Positions 23,370 to 34,406 of a stretch of 64,000 bases of DNA are shown piece by piece. The stretch spans positions 40,229,515 to 40,293,514 of the forward strand of contig OU015528.1 in NCBI GenBank assembly GCA_907165065.1. Reading direction: 5' to 3'. The translations under genes were made by a program, and so were the position numbers. The number at the start of each line of letters is the position of its first letter. The first letter of the stretch is position 1. This DNA is from Caprimulgus europaeus. Taxonomy: Eukaryota; Chordata; Aves; Caprimulgiformes; Caprimulgidae. The notes under the pieces were generated by a model. That model ran no database searches, had not been told where the DNA came from, and saw only the letters and a program-made list of their open reading frames with translations.

Positions 23370-24913
23370 ATTTAATTTACACTTCTCTGCTAAAAAAAAA
23401 AAAAATCCCACAAAAACAGTCTCTGAAATTAAAATACAAGACAGCTATGTTTTTTATTAGTATCAGCTTGTATTTATCATTTTACATTGCTGAATATAAT
23501 TATCCAGAGGAAAGATGTAAACTAACCTGGAAGGAAGGGACTGTTTCATGACAGGACAGTTCCAATTTTAAGCAGGTGTAGAATCAACAAATGAATTGCT
23601 TCCTAACTACTGATGTGAAAATAATTTGCAATGAATAATTTATCTAAGAAATTTAGTCTATTTTTTTGTTTTTGTTTTTGGGGTTTTTTTGGGTTTTTTT
23701 AAGAAGAGATATAACAAATTATGAATTCAGTTATTTTAAGAAATTTGTAATGATTTGTATTTCCAGTCTTTGACTTGATTAAAATTATTCCCTGGGAATA
23801 CTTATTATTTTTATCATGTTTGTCGTAATTTCTCAGAGATATCATAAAATGTTTTTCTCTACAGTTGATAGGCATCTAAACATTTCTAGCTGCAGTTTGA
23901 ATTCTAAAATTCATGTTTTGCATAGTGCTGTATCTGTTAAATTTAGTCAAAGGTATATTCATATAAAACAACTTGGAAAAGTATAAGTCTGACTGAAGTA
24001 AATATACATAAAAACTGGATTTGTATGAAAATTTACAGTAATCTTCATCTGGTTCTTATCAGTCTTGAAGACATTGTTAAAGATAGAAAACAGAATTTGG
24101 AAATAGGATTGAGAAAAATAGGTTTTGGAAAAATTTTCTTCAGTGTTGCAAGATGAGGCTTTTTTCTTGGTTGAATCTTCCTATACTGTGCTTTTCAGCA
24201 TTACACTTTCAGCCTTTCATTGCTGAAAGTATTCATTATTTCTTTTGTAATTATAAAATTGCAACCAAAGGGATAACTTTGTTCCCAAAAGAGAAGCTGG
24301 AGGGCTGAATCTGATTTCAGCTGCTTCTTACTGACACCAAACAAAAATTATATTTTCTCTGCTTCAAGTAAACTGGGAGGCAGGTATCCCACTTTAAGTT
24401 TGTTACAGATTATCGCCGTGCTAAAGCTGACCACCGTTTTTTAGCCAAAATTTCTAAATAGCCTGAGCAATAACTTTGAATGGAAAAATATGTATTGAAA
24501 ATTGCACATTGGTAAATCACTCAATATTAGATCCCTCAGAAGTAGGTCACTGTTGTTTCCCAATGGGACACTCACTCTTAAGAAATTAATTTGTAGGCTT
24601 TTCTAAATGTGTGTATGAGTGCAAGGAAAAAATACATGAACACATATACACAAGGCAGTGATTAATTAGTTCAGTAGAGATATTGATAAAACATCAGGTC
24701 AACTAGCTGACCATCTAGGTTGACTAGTATCTAGTCTCTACCATGTAGTGTAGTTGAAATACATTTGCTTAAGTGAATACAAGAGAAAAAAAAATTGTCT
24801 GTACTACTCTTCTTTGCTCCAGAAAACTACATTTATCAAATGGTTTCCACATTTTACTTACTTTTTAAAATAGAAAATTATTTCTGAGGTTTTTCACCTG
24901 ATCTTTCTTTTCT
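23370..24913. other. Unassigned AT-rich sequence
   Basis: It contains an A run at about 23392-23405 and a GTTTTTGTTTTTGGGGTTTTTTT stretch near 23668-23700. No gene or further element is recognised. Confidence 0.5.
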
Positions 24914-27215
24914 GGAGAGGACTGGTGGGTGAAGTGATAGTTGGAGGCCTTCTTGGGTGCAGTGATCACAAAATGATAAGAGTTTTTCTTTTCTCGGGTA
25001 AGTCAGAAGAGGGGTCAGCAGGACAGCCACCTTGGACTTTCAGAGGGCGGACTTTGGGCTGTTCAGGAGTCTGGTTGGCAGAGGCCCTTGGAAGGCAGTC
25101 CTGAAGGGCAGAGGAGTCCAGGAAGTTTCGACATTCTTTAAGAAGGAAATTTTAAAGGCACAGAAGCAGGCTGTCCCCATGTACCAAAAGATGAACCAGT
25201 GGGGAAGAAGACCGACCTGGCAGAACAGGGGAGCTTAGGCTGGAGCTCAGGAAAAAAAGGAGGATTTATGATCTGTGGAAGAAGGGACAGGCACCTCACA
25301 AGGACTATAAAGACATTATGAGGCTATGCAGAGAGAAAATTAGAATGACCAAAGCCCAGCAAGAACTCAATCTAGCTGCATCAGTAAAAAATATTTTAAA
25401 ATGTTTCTATAAATACATTAATAACAGAAGAAGAATCTTCATCGTTTGTTGGATTCATGGGAAAACACTATGACAAAGGATGAGGAAAAGACTGAGGTAC
25501 TTAATGACTTTTTTACCTCTGTCTTTCATGGTAAGACAGGTTGTTCTCGGAATACACAGACGCCTGCACCAGAGGACAGGAATGAGGAGCAGAACAATGA
25601 GGAGCTCTCATAATCCAAGGGGAAATGGTCAGTGAGCTATTGCACCATTTAGATATCCACAGGTCTATGGAGCTGGATGGTATCCACCCCAGGGTACTGA
25701 GGGACCTGGCAGAAGTGCTCACCAAGCCACTGTCCATCATTTATCAACAGTCCTGGCAAACCAGGTTGGTTCTGGCTGACTGGAAGCTGGCCATTGTGAT
25801 GTCCAACTGCAAGAAGGGCCAGAAGGATGACCCAAGCAACTATAGGCCTATCAGTCTGAGCTCGGTGACAGGGAAGGTGATGGAGCTGCTCATCCTGAGT
25901 GCCATCATGCATCAAGTGCAGGACAACCAGGGGAACAGGCCCAGTCAATATGGGTTTATGAAAGGCAGGTCTTGCCTGACAAACCTGATCTCCTTCTATA
26001 ACAGGGTGATGCTCTTAGTGGATGAGAGAAAGCCTCTGGATGTGGTGCACTTAGACTTTAGTAAAACCTTTGACACAGTTTCCCACAGCTTTCTCCCGGA
26101 GAAATTTGCCACTCATAGCTTGGATGGATGTACTCTTCACTGGGTAAATTCCTAGCTGGATAGCTGAGACCAGAGAGTTATGGTGAAAGGAATTAAATCC
26201 AGCTGGTGGCCAGTCACTAGTGGTGTTCCCCAAGGATCGGTGTTTGGGACTGTTCCTTTAATATCTTTATCAAAGATCTGGATGAAGGTATTGATTATGC
26301 TCTCAGTAAATTTGCAGATGACAGCAAATTGAGTAGAAATATTGATCTGCTTGAGCTTAGGAAAGCTTTGCAGAGGGATCTGGACAGGCTGGATAGATGG
26401 TCTGAGGCCAATAGCATGAAGTTTAATAAGGCCAAGTGTTGGGTTCTGCACCTGGGTCACAACAACCCCTTGCAATGCTACAGGCCTGGGGAGGAGTGGC
26501 TGGAGAGCTGCCCAGCAGAGAAGGACGTGGGGATACTGGTCAAAAGATGACTGAACATGAGCCAGCAGTGTGCCCAGGTGACCAAGAAGGCCAACAGCAT
26601 CCTGGCTTGTATCATAAATAGTGTGGCCAGCAGGACTAGGGAAGTGATCCTCCCCCTATACTCAGCACTGGTGAGGCTGCACCTTGAGTACTGTATTCAG
26701 TTTTTGGCCCCTTGCTACAGGAAAGATGCTGGGTGCAAAGCAAATACAAGCGGGTCCAAAGAAGGGCAACAAAGCTGGTGAAGGACCTGAAGAACAAGTC
26801 CTTTGAGGAGCGACTGAGGGAATTTGGATTGTTTAACCTGAAGAAAAGGAGGCTGAGGGGACACCTTATTGCTCTCTGCAACTACCTGAAAGAAGGGTGT
26901 AGAGAGGGGGGTTGTTCTCTTCTCCCAGGTAACAATTGATAGAACGAGAGGAAATGAGTTGCACCAAGAGAGGTTTAGATTGGATATGAAGTAAAACTTC
27001 TTCATCAAAAGGGTAGTCAAGCATTGGAACTGGCTGCCCAAGGGGGTGGTAGGGTCACCGTCCCTGGTGGTATTTAAAAGATGAGTCAATGAGGTGTTTA
27101 GGAACATGGTTTAGAGGTAGAATTGGCAGTGTTAGGTTCATAGTTGGACTTGGTGATCTTAAAGGTCTTTTCCAAGCACTATGATTCTGTGATTCTTTGA
27201 TTCTGTGATTCTGTA
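24914..27215 (+). mobile_element. CR1 LINE, longest copy: end of endonuclease, RT, C-terminal domain, 3' end
   Basis: About 2.3 kb of plus-strand CR1, 5'-truncated near the end of the ORF2 endonuclease domain. In order: LLGCSDHKM-like text (about 24945), DFQRADFGLF (25034), the RT fingers and palm in the open frame 25625-26155 (IHPRVLRDLAE, NYRPISLSSV, GFMKGRSCLTNL, LDFSKTFDTVSH with the first catalytic aspartate), GVPQGSV near 26222, the FADD catalytic motif at 26311-26322, then [24 protein letters not shown] and a C-terminal [12 protein letters not shown] region (about 26845). Stops at 25238 and 26155 and a frameshift between GVPQGS and FADD make it inactive. The 3' tail at 27183-27215 is four copies of an ATTCTGTG-like octamer. 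Confidence 0.95.
27183..27215 (+). repeat. CR1 terminal octamer repeat
   Basis: Four tandem ATTCTGTG-like octamers (one with TTG) ending the CR1. This is the signature 3' tail recognised by CR1 reverse transcriptase. Confidence 0.85.
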
Positions 27216-27920
27216 TGCTTAGAAAACTTCACAAAATCATCAATACTTTCATATTTGTATCTATTGTCTTGTAAGCATCTTACTTGTACTGTTCTTTGTT
27301 ATAAATGGCTCCGTATTTTTATAGAATAAAATGAAAAAAATTGCCACCTAAGTAATGCAAATTAAAAAGTGGGAACATTGTGGAAAATGAAGAGAAAATC
27401 TGCAGGTGTTATGTGAGCTCAGTTTCCAGTTTGATGAAGTTCTATTGTATAAAAAAGGAACAATTATGTCCCCCTTTACAAAGAGTTCTACATTTCTAGA
27501 ATGAATAACATTTGAGGTTGAATGAAAAGCAGAACATCTGTATGAGTGTACATGATTTTAGCCAAGAAAAATGGGTCATGGGAGTTATTTTTCTATCATA
27601 TTAAAAGTGATATTTTAATTCAGACTTGTTAGAATTAAAATAAGCTTTACCCTGCCCATTCTGTCATCTTACAGTGTAGCTCAAAATTTTTGATAGCTGT
27701 GAATCAGGGACTTGATCTTATTATTTCAAAGGCAAGATCCAGAGTACAAAGCAGAAGATAAAAAATAAAGGAGGGAAAAACTTAAAATAGGTGGAAGATG
27801 GAGAGAAGCAGAAAATGTGCTTTGATTAATTGAAAGGTTAATTACTGAAAGACTTCCTCCATGTAGTATACTGGTAATTAGAAAGTCTAAAAGTGATGTG
27901 TGATTTCATTTAACACTATG
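27216..27920. other. Unassigned AT-rich sequence between two CR1 copies
   Basis: No gene or repeat recognised. Confidence 0.5.
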
Positions 27921-28537
27921 CAGAAAGCAAACGTGACAAACATTGGGTGCATTAAAAAGAGTGTGGTCATCAGGGTGAGGGAGGTTTTCCTCCCCCTCTA
28001 CTCTGCCCTGGTGAGGCCACATCTGGAATACTGTGTCCAGTTCTGGGCACCCCAGTTCAAGAAAGACAGGAATCTTCTGGAGAGAGTCCAGCAGAGGGCC
28101 ACAAAGATGATGAGGGGCCTAGAGCAACTCCCCTATGAGGAAAGGCTGTGAGAGAGCTGGGACTCTTCAGCCTGAAGAAGAGAAGATTGAGAAGGACTCT
28201 TCTCAATGTCTTTAAATAGCCAAAGTGCAGGGGACAAATGGATGGGGCAGGGCTCTTTTCTGTGGTGCCCAGTGACAGGAAAAGGGGCAATGGGCAAAAA
28301 CTGGAACACCAGAAGTTCCAGACAAACCTAAGGAAAAACTTACTTACTGTAAGGGTGATGTAGTGCTGGAATAGGCTGCTCAGAGAGGTTGTGGAGTTTC
28401 CATCTCTGAAGATGCTCAAAACCCACCTGGATGCTTTCCTGTGTAACCTGTTGTAGGCAATCTGCTTTGGCAGGGGAGTTGAACTAGATGATCTCCTGAG
28501 GTCCCTTCAAACCCCTACCATTCTGTGATTCTGTGAT
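27921..28537 (+). mobile_element. CR1 LINE, 3' fragment
   Basis: 5'-truncated CR1. The frame 27948-28151 gives [20 protein letters not shown] and RATKMMRG, ending at an early TGA (28149-28151) within the YEERL region, after which the same CR1 text continues out of frame. The 3' UTR ends TTCTGTGATTCTGTGATG. Its text is close to that of the copy at 13200-14902, so the two probably belong to one subfamily. Confidence 0.92.
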
Positions 28538-30274
28538 GACATAGTAAACTGCTTGGTTACTCTTGTGTTTGTGAAATATATAACTTGGTATTTCATTTTA
28601 CTCTGGAGTAAAAGAAAACTTGTCCTCCTCCCCCCTGCTTTTTAAAAAAATAGATAAAAAGAGGTAAAAAAAAAAAAAGAGATTGGTAGGGACAAGACCA
28701 ATTAGACACCAAGGGCTAGTGTTCTTGTCAACCACTGTCACCTTAGCACTGATCTGTGAAGCACACTGGGCACAGGACAGGACTGTGCTGTGCACTGGGA
28801 TTTCTGGTCACCTCAAGGGGAATCTTATGATGTCTTCTGCAAAGTATCAAGTTTCTTTTAAATTTATATTTCTTTTCCAACATATTGAGAAAAGTGTTGT
28901 TATCATAAGAATGGGAAGTAGAATATTAAAAATAATCCATAAGAATGGGATTACCATAGATCACCAGACTGTCCTGCTTCTGTCCCAAAATAATCTTCTC
29001 AATTCTTCTGACTTTTGGAAATACTCTTAGAGAACCAGCACCAGCACATGCAGGAAGCTACTGATAAAAAAAGAAAATGTGCGTATAGCCTAGAAACTGT
29101 ATCAAGTTTGGAACCTCCTGGGTATATTTCAGAACTGGAGGACAGTCAAACTGCTGATTTCCAAGGAGGTATGAAAATTGACAGAAAGGAGACAATATTG
29201 GATAATGAATTTGAGGGAGTCTGGGACTGAAAGAACATGAGGTTTAAGTGCCTATTGCTGGTGGAAATGTAGATTTAACAAGGAATTTTAATAGCAAATG
29301 TTCTTTATACGATAATCAGAAAGACAGACTGGAGTTACCAATGTAGCATTAGGTCTGGACAAGGCATAAAACCAATAATTAACTCCTTAACACTATGTCC
29401 CACACTCTGAGCCATGAAGGCAATACCCCGCAGCTGATTGACAGAAATGTCAACTGAAACAGTAATGCTTTCAAAGTTTACGAAAAAATTCTTTCTATTA
29501 TTCTAATCACCTAAGAATTACTTGTGTAATCTAAGCTCATTATAAAGTAATTAAATCAATGCTAATATAACTATTTAAAAAAGGTACTCTGAATAGGCAA
29601 AATGTCCCTCTCCATTTATTCTAATTTTGCAACACTAAAGTTAGCTGAGATGACTCCTGTCTTTAGAGAATCAGTGTAATTTTTTAGGGGTCTAGACAAG
29701 CAGAACCATTTTCTTCAAATTATATTTTAAGGAGGTTAGTAAAATCCCATCACACTAGTAAACAAAAGAACATGGAAATAACAAATGCCTGGCAAGTAGC
29801 ATAATTCAAGTAGGAAGAAAAAATCCAAAATCTTCCCAGTGCTATGCAATTAATTTATCAAAGATATAAAAATCCACATTGCCACAGACTACTGAGAGAG
29901 ACAGCTTATTGTCCTTCATGGACCTTTAACATGTCCTGTTCTTGTGTAATTCCTTCTTCTTCTTCATTGCAGGGTCAGGATACCCATTCCTATGCATGTT
30001 GGTATCTGGATAGTTCATTAAAATCTACCCTGCAGAGGTTGCCATTAATTTGAAAACAATAAGTGCCTCCTCAACCCAAGAGGTGCTTCTATTTAACTAA
30101 CATATGTTAACAGCAGCTAACAAAGACATAAGTCAACAAGTATGAGGTAGTGCAATAAGGAAGATAAAAGAAAATATGCCTCAATTGAACAGAAGATTCA
30201 CTCAGTCCTCCAGCTTTTGGGACAGAAGTTTTGATACAATGTATTTTAACATAAGGAAGGCTCACACACATGGG

Positions 30275-30276
<2 letters not shown>
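28538..30276. other. Unassigned AT-rich sequence
   Basis: A 13-A run near 28666 and a slightly GC-richer block at about 28690-28830. A stop-free run at 29015-29230 opens with TTG and resembles no known family. Confidence 0.45.

Positions 30277-30359
<83 letters not shown>
30277..30359 (+). repeat. (TAA)27 microsatellite
   Basis: Twenty-seven uninterrupted TAA units (30277-30357) plus TA. A long pure tract of this kind is expected to be polymorphic. It makes a spurious poly-asparagine reading frame. Confidence 0.98.
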
Positions 30360-31962
30360 GTATTGTGAAGGAAGAGGGCATGCTAACTTCCCATTCTCCT
30401 TCAATCTCCAAATAACAGGGACTAGTAAAAAACTAGAAGCCTCTTAAAAGCTTCTTTTCCAGCATACATTGTAACCACCATGGCAACTAGCTGGTTAAGT
30501 ATCTTTTTCCCTGTTGTGGCATGAGATTACAAATGAATCTATATTTTTCTTCCTCCATTCTTCTATTTGTTCTTCTAGCTCCATGTGAGGAACACCATTC
30601 TTTAGAGTAGTGTGATAGCAGAAGAAAGAAAAGGAAATGGTCTACTGGCAAACAGCTCTGCTTTTGAAAAACAAAATTGTGCTGCAAAATTTATAAAGCT
30701 GTTAAATACATTTGGACCATTACATGAAAAATTCAAGCCCTTTATCTGTTCTGAAAAACTACATATATTTTAATCTGAAAAGACATAATGTTTTTTACGG
30801 TTTACCAATTCTGATTGAGATAATACAAAACAAATAGGTTAGACTGAGAAAGCTCTGACAACAAGATAAACCTATATTCACAAACACATCTAATTCCCCA
30901 AGCTTTCATCATTAATATTTTATGTCCCTCACTGATCTGTCTAGTCTTGAAGAAAAACATATCTTTCATTTTAGCAGGCAGGGCACAGTAATAGAAAGTA
31001 TAAAAAAGGAGGTAAAATGCACACTACAATGCAGATGTCACAGCAAAATATTGAGTTTGCTCACTGTTACCTGGAACACTGATCCCAGCATGGAATGTTT
31101 TATTTGACTACAGAAATAGCATTAGTATACACAAGTATGGCAGCATTCCCATTACGAGAAAAATATGATGAATGTTATTTGTAGGAGTTTTTTAAATCTC
31201 TACCTAAACACTTCACTTTATACAGTGATTCCGTAAAGTAACATGCATTTCCTCTGCTGCAGATTCCTGTAGGATGTGGCTATTATTTCAAGTTTAACAT
31301 ATCAACATTTTTTATTTATCAGCATTAAAAAGAATATAAAAAGGAAATTACTCTTTTCCTACTTTCACTGATAAATCTCATTAATGCATCAAGGAGCATT
31401 AAGACACTTCAGGAGACAATACAACTTAAATATTTTTGTTGGTGAGTCTGCTTCCAATAGTGATATGTGAAAATATAAGAACAGAAGCACTGTGTTCTGT
31501 AGCAATTCTATCAGTTATGCTGCGGTATAGCGCAAATGACACATTTGCCTATGGCAAAGAGGAAACAATGAATTTATGTAGAAAAAAAGTATAAGTATAC
31601 CAGTTATAACTCAATTAACACATACCAGTTACTTAAGGCTGACCATGGACACCCTTTGATGGTAGTGTAGTGATATATGAGATTTAGAGACTGCTTGAAC
31701 AATCTCTAGATCAACTTCCATGTTTGTCCTGCCCAGGCTGTGCTTTTTGACTCAGGTCACAAGGGCACAACTATGTAATTTGCAAACAACCCAGAACAAG
31801 CAATGGTACAACTCCTTATTAGACCAAAATAAGCCATGAAACTAGAGAAACTGAGCTTTTTTCATACACCTTTATCTACTCTACCATCTATATATGAGGA
31901 CTGATCAGTAGTTCCTGGAAATGAAGTCTAAAGGCTGTAACTCTCCAGGATGACATTATATA
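30360..31962. other. Unassigned AT-rich sequence
   Basis: No gene or element recognised. Confidence 0.5.
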
Positions 31963-32016
31963 TATAGATCCTGGTATACATATAGATCCTGGTATACATA
32001 TAGAACCTGGTATACG
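31963..32016 (+). repeat. 18-bp minisatellite, three units
   Basis: Three head-to-tail copies of TATAGATCCTGGTATACA. The third has two substitutions (GAACC, and G at the end). It lies 40 bp from the left edge of the next LTR. Confidence 0.9.
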
Positions 32017-32104
32017 GTCTTTGTGATGGCAGGTGACTCTTTTTACCACTTCTGTTTTACTGAGCCACAGCATTAACACAGTATGATAGAAGTGCTATGG
32101 AGAA

Positions 32105-32289
32105 GAGAGGAGAGGAGAGGAGGGGAGAGGAGAGGAGAGGAGAGGAGAGGAGAGGAGAGGAGAGGAGAGGAGAGGAGAGGAGAGGAGAGGAGAGGAGAGG
32201 AGAGGAGAGGAGAGGAGAGGAGAGGAGAGGAGAGGAGAGGAGAGGAGAGGAGAGGAGAGGAGAGGAGAGGAGAGGAGAGGAGAGGAGAG
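32105..32289 (+). repeat. (GGAGA)n microsatellite, about 37 units
   Basis: Nearly pure pentamer tract of about 185 bp with one GGGGA variant at 32121-32125. It is all purine on the plus strand and so could form triplex or other non-B DNA. It arose inside the LTR, where related copies have a short TTCTCTCCCC segment. Reading frames across it encode only low-complexity repeats. Confidence 0.97.
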
Positions 32290-32536
32290 TTATAGGTTGA
32301 GATAAGAACAATTTAATAATTAGAGTAAAAAGAAAATTAAAATAAGAATAATAATGATAACAACTATATATATATATGAGTGATGCAGAGTACAACTGCT
32401 CACCACCAGCTGATAATGATCCCAGAGGAGCAAAAAGGAACTTCAAAACTGAAATCACAATCCTGGAAAAGTGAGCCTGAGTGATTCCTGAGAGAATCCC
32501 CTCCTTTCTGGTCAGCCCCAGTTAATATAATAAACA

Positions 32537-32544
32537 TGACGTAA
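32537..32544 (-). promoter_or_regulatory. cAMP-response-like site in LTR U3
   Basis: TGACGTAA on the plus strand (TTACGTCA on the proviral strand), just upstream of the LTR TATA remnant. The related LTRs carry eroded versions at the same place. Confidence 0.45.
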
Positions 32545-32776
32545 TATGATATGGAATATCTTATTGGAATATCCAACTGTCAAGTCTGGGCTTTACTAAA
32601 GACTACACTTTTCTTCTCCACTCCCTGCTTCCAGTCCTCTCTTCTTGGAAACTTCCCAAGTACAGTGTCCTTGTCGTTATCAACATTTTTCTCATAACAA
32701 TCCTCACTGAAACAAAAACACAGTGCTTTCTAGCTACTAAGAAGAAAATTAACCCTATCCTAGCAAAACCAGGACA

Positions 32777-33738
32777 GAAGAACATTGGGATTTGGTTCAA
32801 GACTCAACAGGTCTTGCTACAGCTGTGGAAAGGGCTCAGTATCTTTGACAAACTGTTAAACTGTTAATCTAGGAAATTTTTACCACTTATAGTTTCCTAC
32901 TTATTAATACCACTATAATTATGCTGGTAAAATGAAACAAGAAAATTTTCCTGTGCTGAAATGAGAAATTATAATCTCATCTAAAATTATAGTTTTATAA
33001 CTTTTCTGCATTGGTATGAACTCAGCATAAGGATGCAGTACTAACAGAAATGTTTCAGCCTATCCTTTGCCATAAAATTCTTAGTGATGTTACTTGCTAA
33101 ATATAAAATTTGAGTAGACAGATAGATTGCTTCTATGATTCATCTGCATACTAAAGTACACTTTGGTCTTCAGAACAAAATGAAGTCTCAGTAGATAGGA
33201 TAGAAAACCTTAAAAATAGCAAAGAAAATTGCTGGAATGATAAATTCTTTTATTATTGTAGACTGAAACTATGGTCAATAGCATATTTGCTTAGACTGTG
33301 AGGACCTTAACATGGCTGTAAAAAGAGAGATAATAAGAAATTATAGATGAAGATGATAATAATAATAATAGAAAAGAGAACATGTCAAACTGCCAACATA
33401 AAAAAACCCAAAAAGAATCAGAGCATAATCTGGAAATGCAAATGCATGCATTGTCTAAATTAGACGCATGCTCAGGCTTTTGGCAATGAAAGCTATGAGA
33501 ACCATCTCACAGCTAAGAATTTTAGGGAGGTAAAGATTCTTACAGTGTCTGCTAGTAATAGTCTCATCCCCAGCAGTTTATCATGAGGCTACGCATGTGC
33601 GTATGAGAAAAAAAAAAGCTGAAGAAAAGAAGCTACAGTAGTCTAACTTTAGTCACTGAAAAACAATTAAAATATGTGACTTAAAACTGATGCCTAACAT
33701 TTAGGTATTGCATTGCTCCCACAATATGACAATAATAG
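32777..33738. other. AT-rich spacer between two same-family LTRs
   Basis: 962 bp with no retroviral coding similarity. There is no primer-binding-site-like sequence next to the right LTR and no purine tract next to the left one, so it is ordinary genomic spacer rather than a provirus interior. Confidence 0.6.
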
Positions 33739-34401
33739 TGTGGTGGCTTTAGCCTGGCTTCTAGCCAAAGTCCAAGCAGCCACTCTTTCACTCTCCCCAC
33801 CCAGGAACTGGGGAGAGAATTGGAATGGTAAAAGTGAGAAAGCACTTAAATTGAGATTAAAAAAAAAAAGAAAAAAGAAAAAAAAATTGAAACTAACTTG
33901 AATTTAAAATAATAATGATAATGACTATAATAATGGAATATTCCAAGGAGTGGCACACAGTGCAATTGCTCACTACTTGCTGACCAATGTCCAGCCTGGT
34001 TCCCAGCTAATGATCCCAGAGCAGAATCAGTCCCAGAGCAGAGTCAATCCCAAAACCAAAACCGCAATCTCTGAAGAATGAGCCCTACCGATCTGAGAAA
34101 ATCCCTAGGTTTCTGGTGCACACTCATTAATATACTGAACATGATGTTATATAATATGGAATATCCCACTGGCATATCCAAACATAAAATTTGGTTTGCT
34201 AAATACTACTCTACCCCTGAGTTCTTTGCACTTGCAGACTAATAAAACACAGGGAAGTTGGAAGTCCTTCATCTTCCAGTGGCAAGTGAAAACATTAGTA
34301 TGTTATCAACATTTTTCTCATAACAAACCCCATACTAAAACCAAAACAGCTATTCCAGGTACTAAGAAGAAAATCAGATCTATCCTAGCAAAACTAGGAC
34401 A
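33739..34401 (-). mobile_element. Solo LTR, TGTCCTAGTTTT-type, minus strand
   Basis: 663 bp. The plus strand runs from TGTGGTGGCTTTAGCC to CAAAACTAGGACA, so the proviral strand starts TGTCCTAGTTTTGCTAGG and ends AAAGCCACCACA. Flanking AATAG (33734-33738) and AATAC (34402-34406) are a 5-bp target duplication with one change, fitting an ERVL-like 5-bp integration. The TATA region (plus strand near 34131-34155) is eroded, and an A-rich stretch at 33856-33888 replaces the T run before the 3' part. No interior remains. Confidence 0.9.
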
Positions 34402-34406
34402 AATAC

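Larger units (their letters stand above)
32053..32776 (-). mobile_element. Solo LTR, TGTCCTGGTTTT-type, minus strand, with expanded (GGAGA)n
   Basis: On the minus strand it begins TGTCCTGGTTTTGCTAGG (right end at 32776). It then passes a TTACGTCATG motif (plus-strand TGACGTAA at 32537-32544) and a TATTATATTAA promoter remnant. Further on are GGTGGTGAGCAGTTG, TATCTCAACC and a TCTCC-rich segment that has expanded to about 185 bp (32105-32289). The left end near 32053 is inferred from weak similarity to the LTR ends at 17894 and 33739. No target duplication could be matched (ACTTC against GAAGA). The text is homologous to 17401-17894 and to 33739-34401. Confidence 0.85.

Noticed and set aside
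25625..26155. 176-codon frame as a functional gene
   Set aside because: It is the reverse-transcriptase part of a CR1 that is 5'-truncated and stopped or frameshifted on both sides.
30176..30415. Frame with a long poly-asparagine run
   Set aside because: This is only a translation of the (TAA)n tract in the AAT phase.
32057..32458. 133-codon minus-strand frame rich in Leu-Ser-Ser-Pro repeats, and plus-strand Arg-Gly-Glu repeats
   Set aside because: They are translations of the (GGAGA)n microsatellite. A pentamer stays open in all frames if none contains a stop.
32053..34401. A single degenerate provirus with two LTRs
   Set aside because: There is no primer-binding site next to the 5' LTR, no purine tract before the 3' LTR and no coding remnant between them. 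The LTRs are widely diverged and the right one has its own target duplication.
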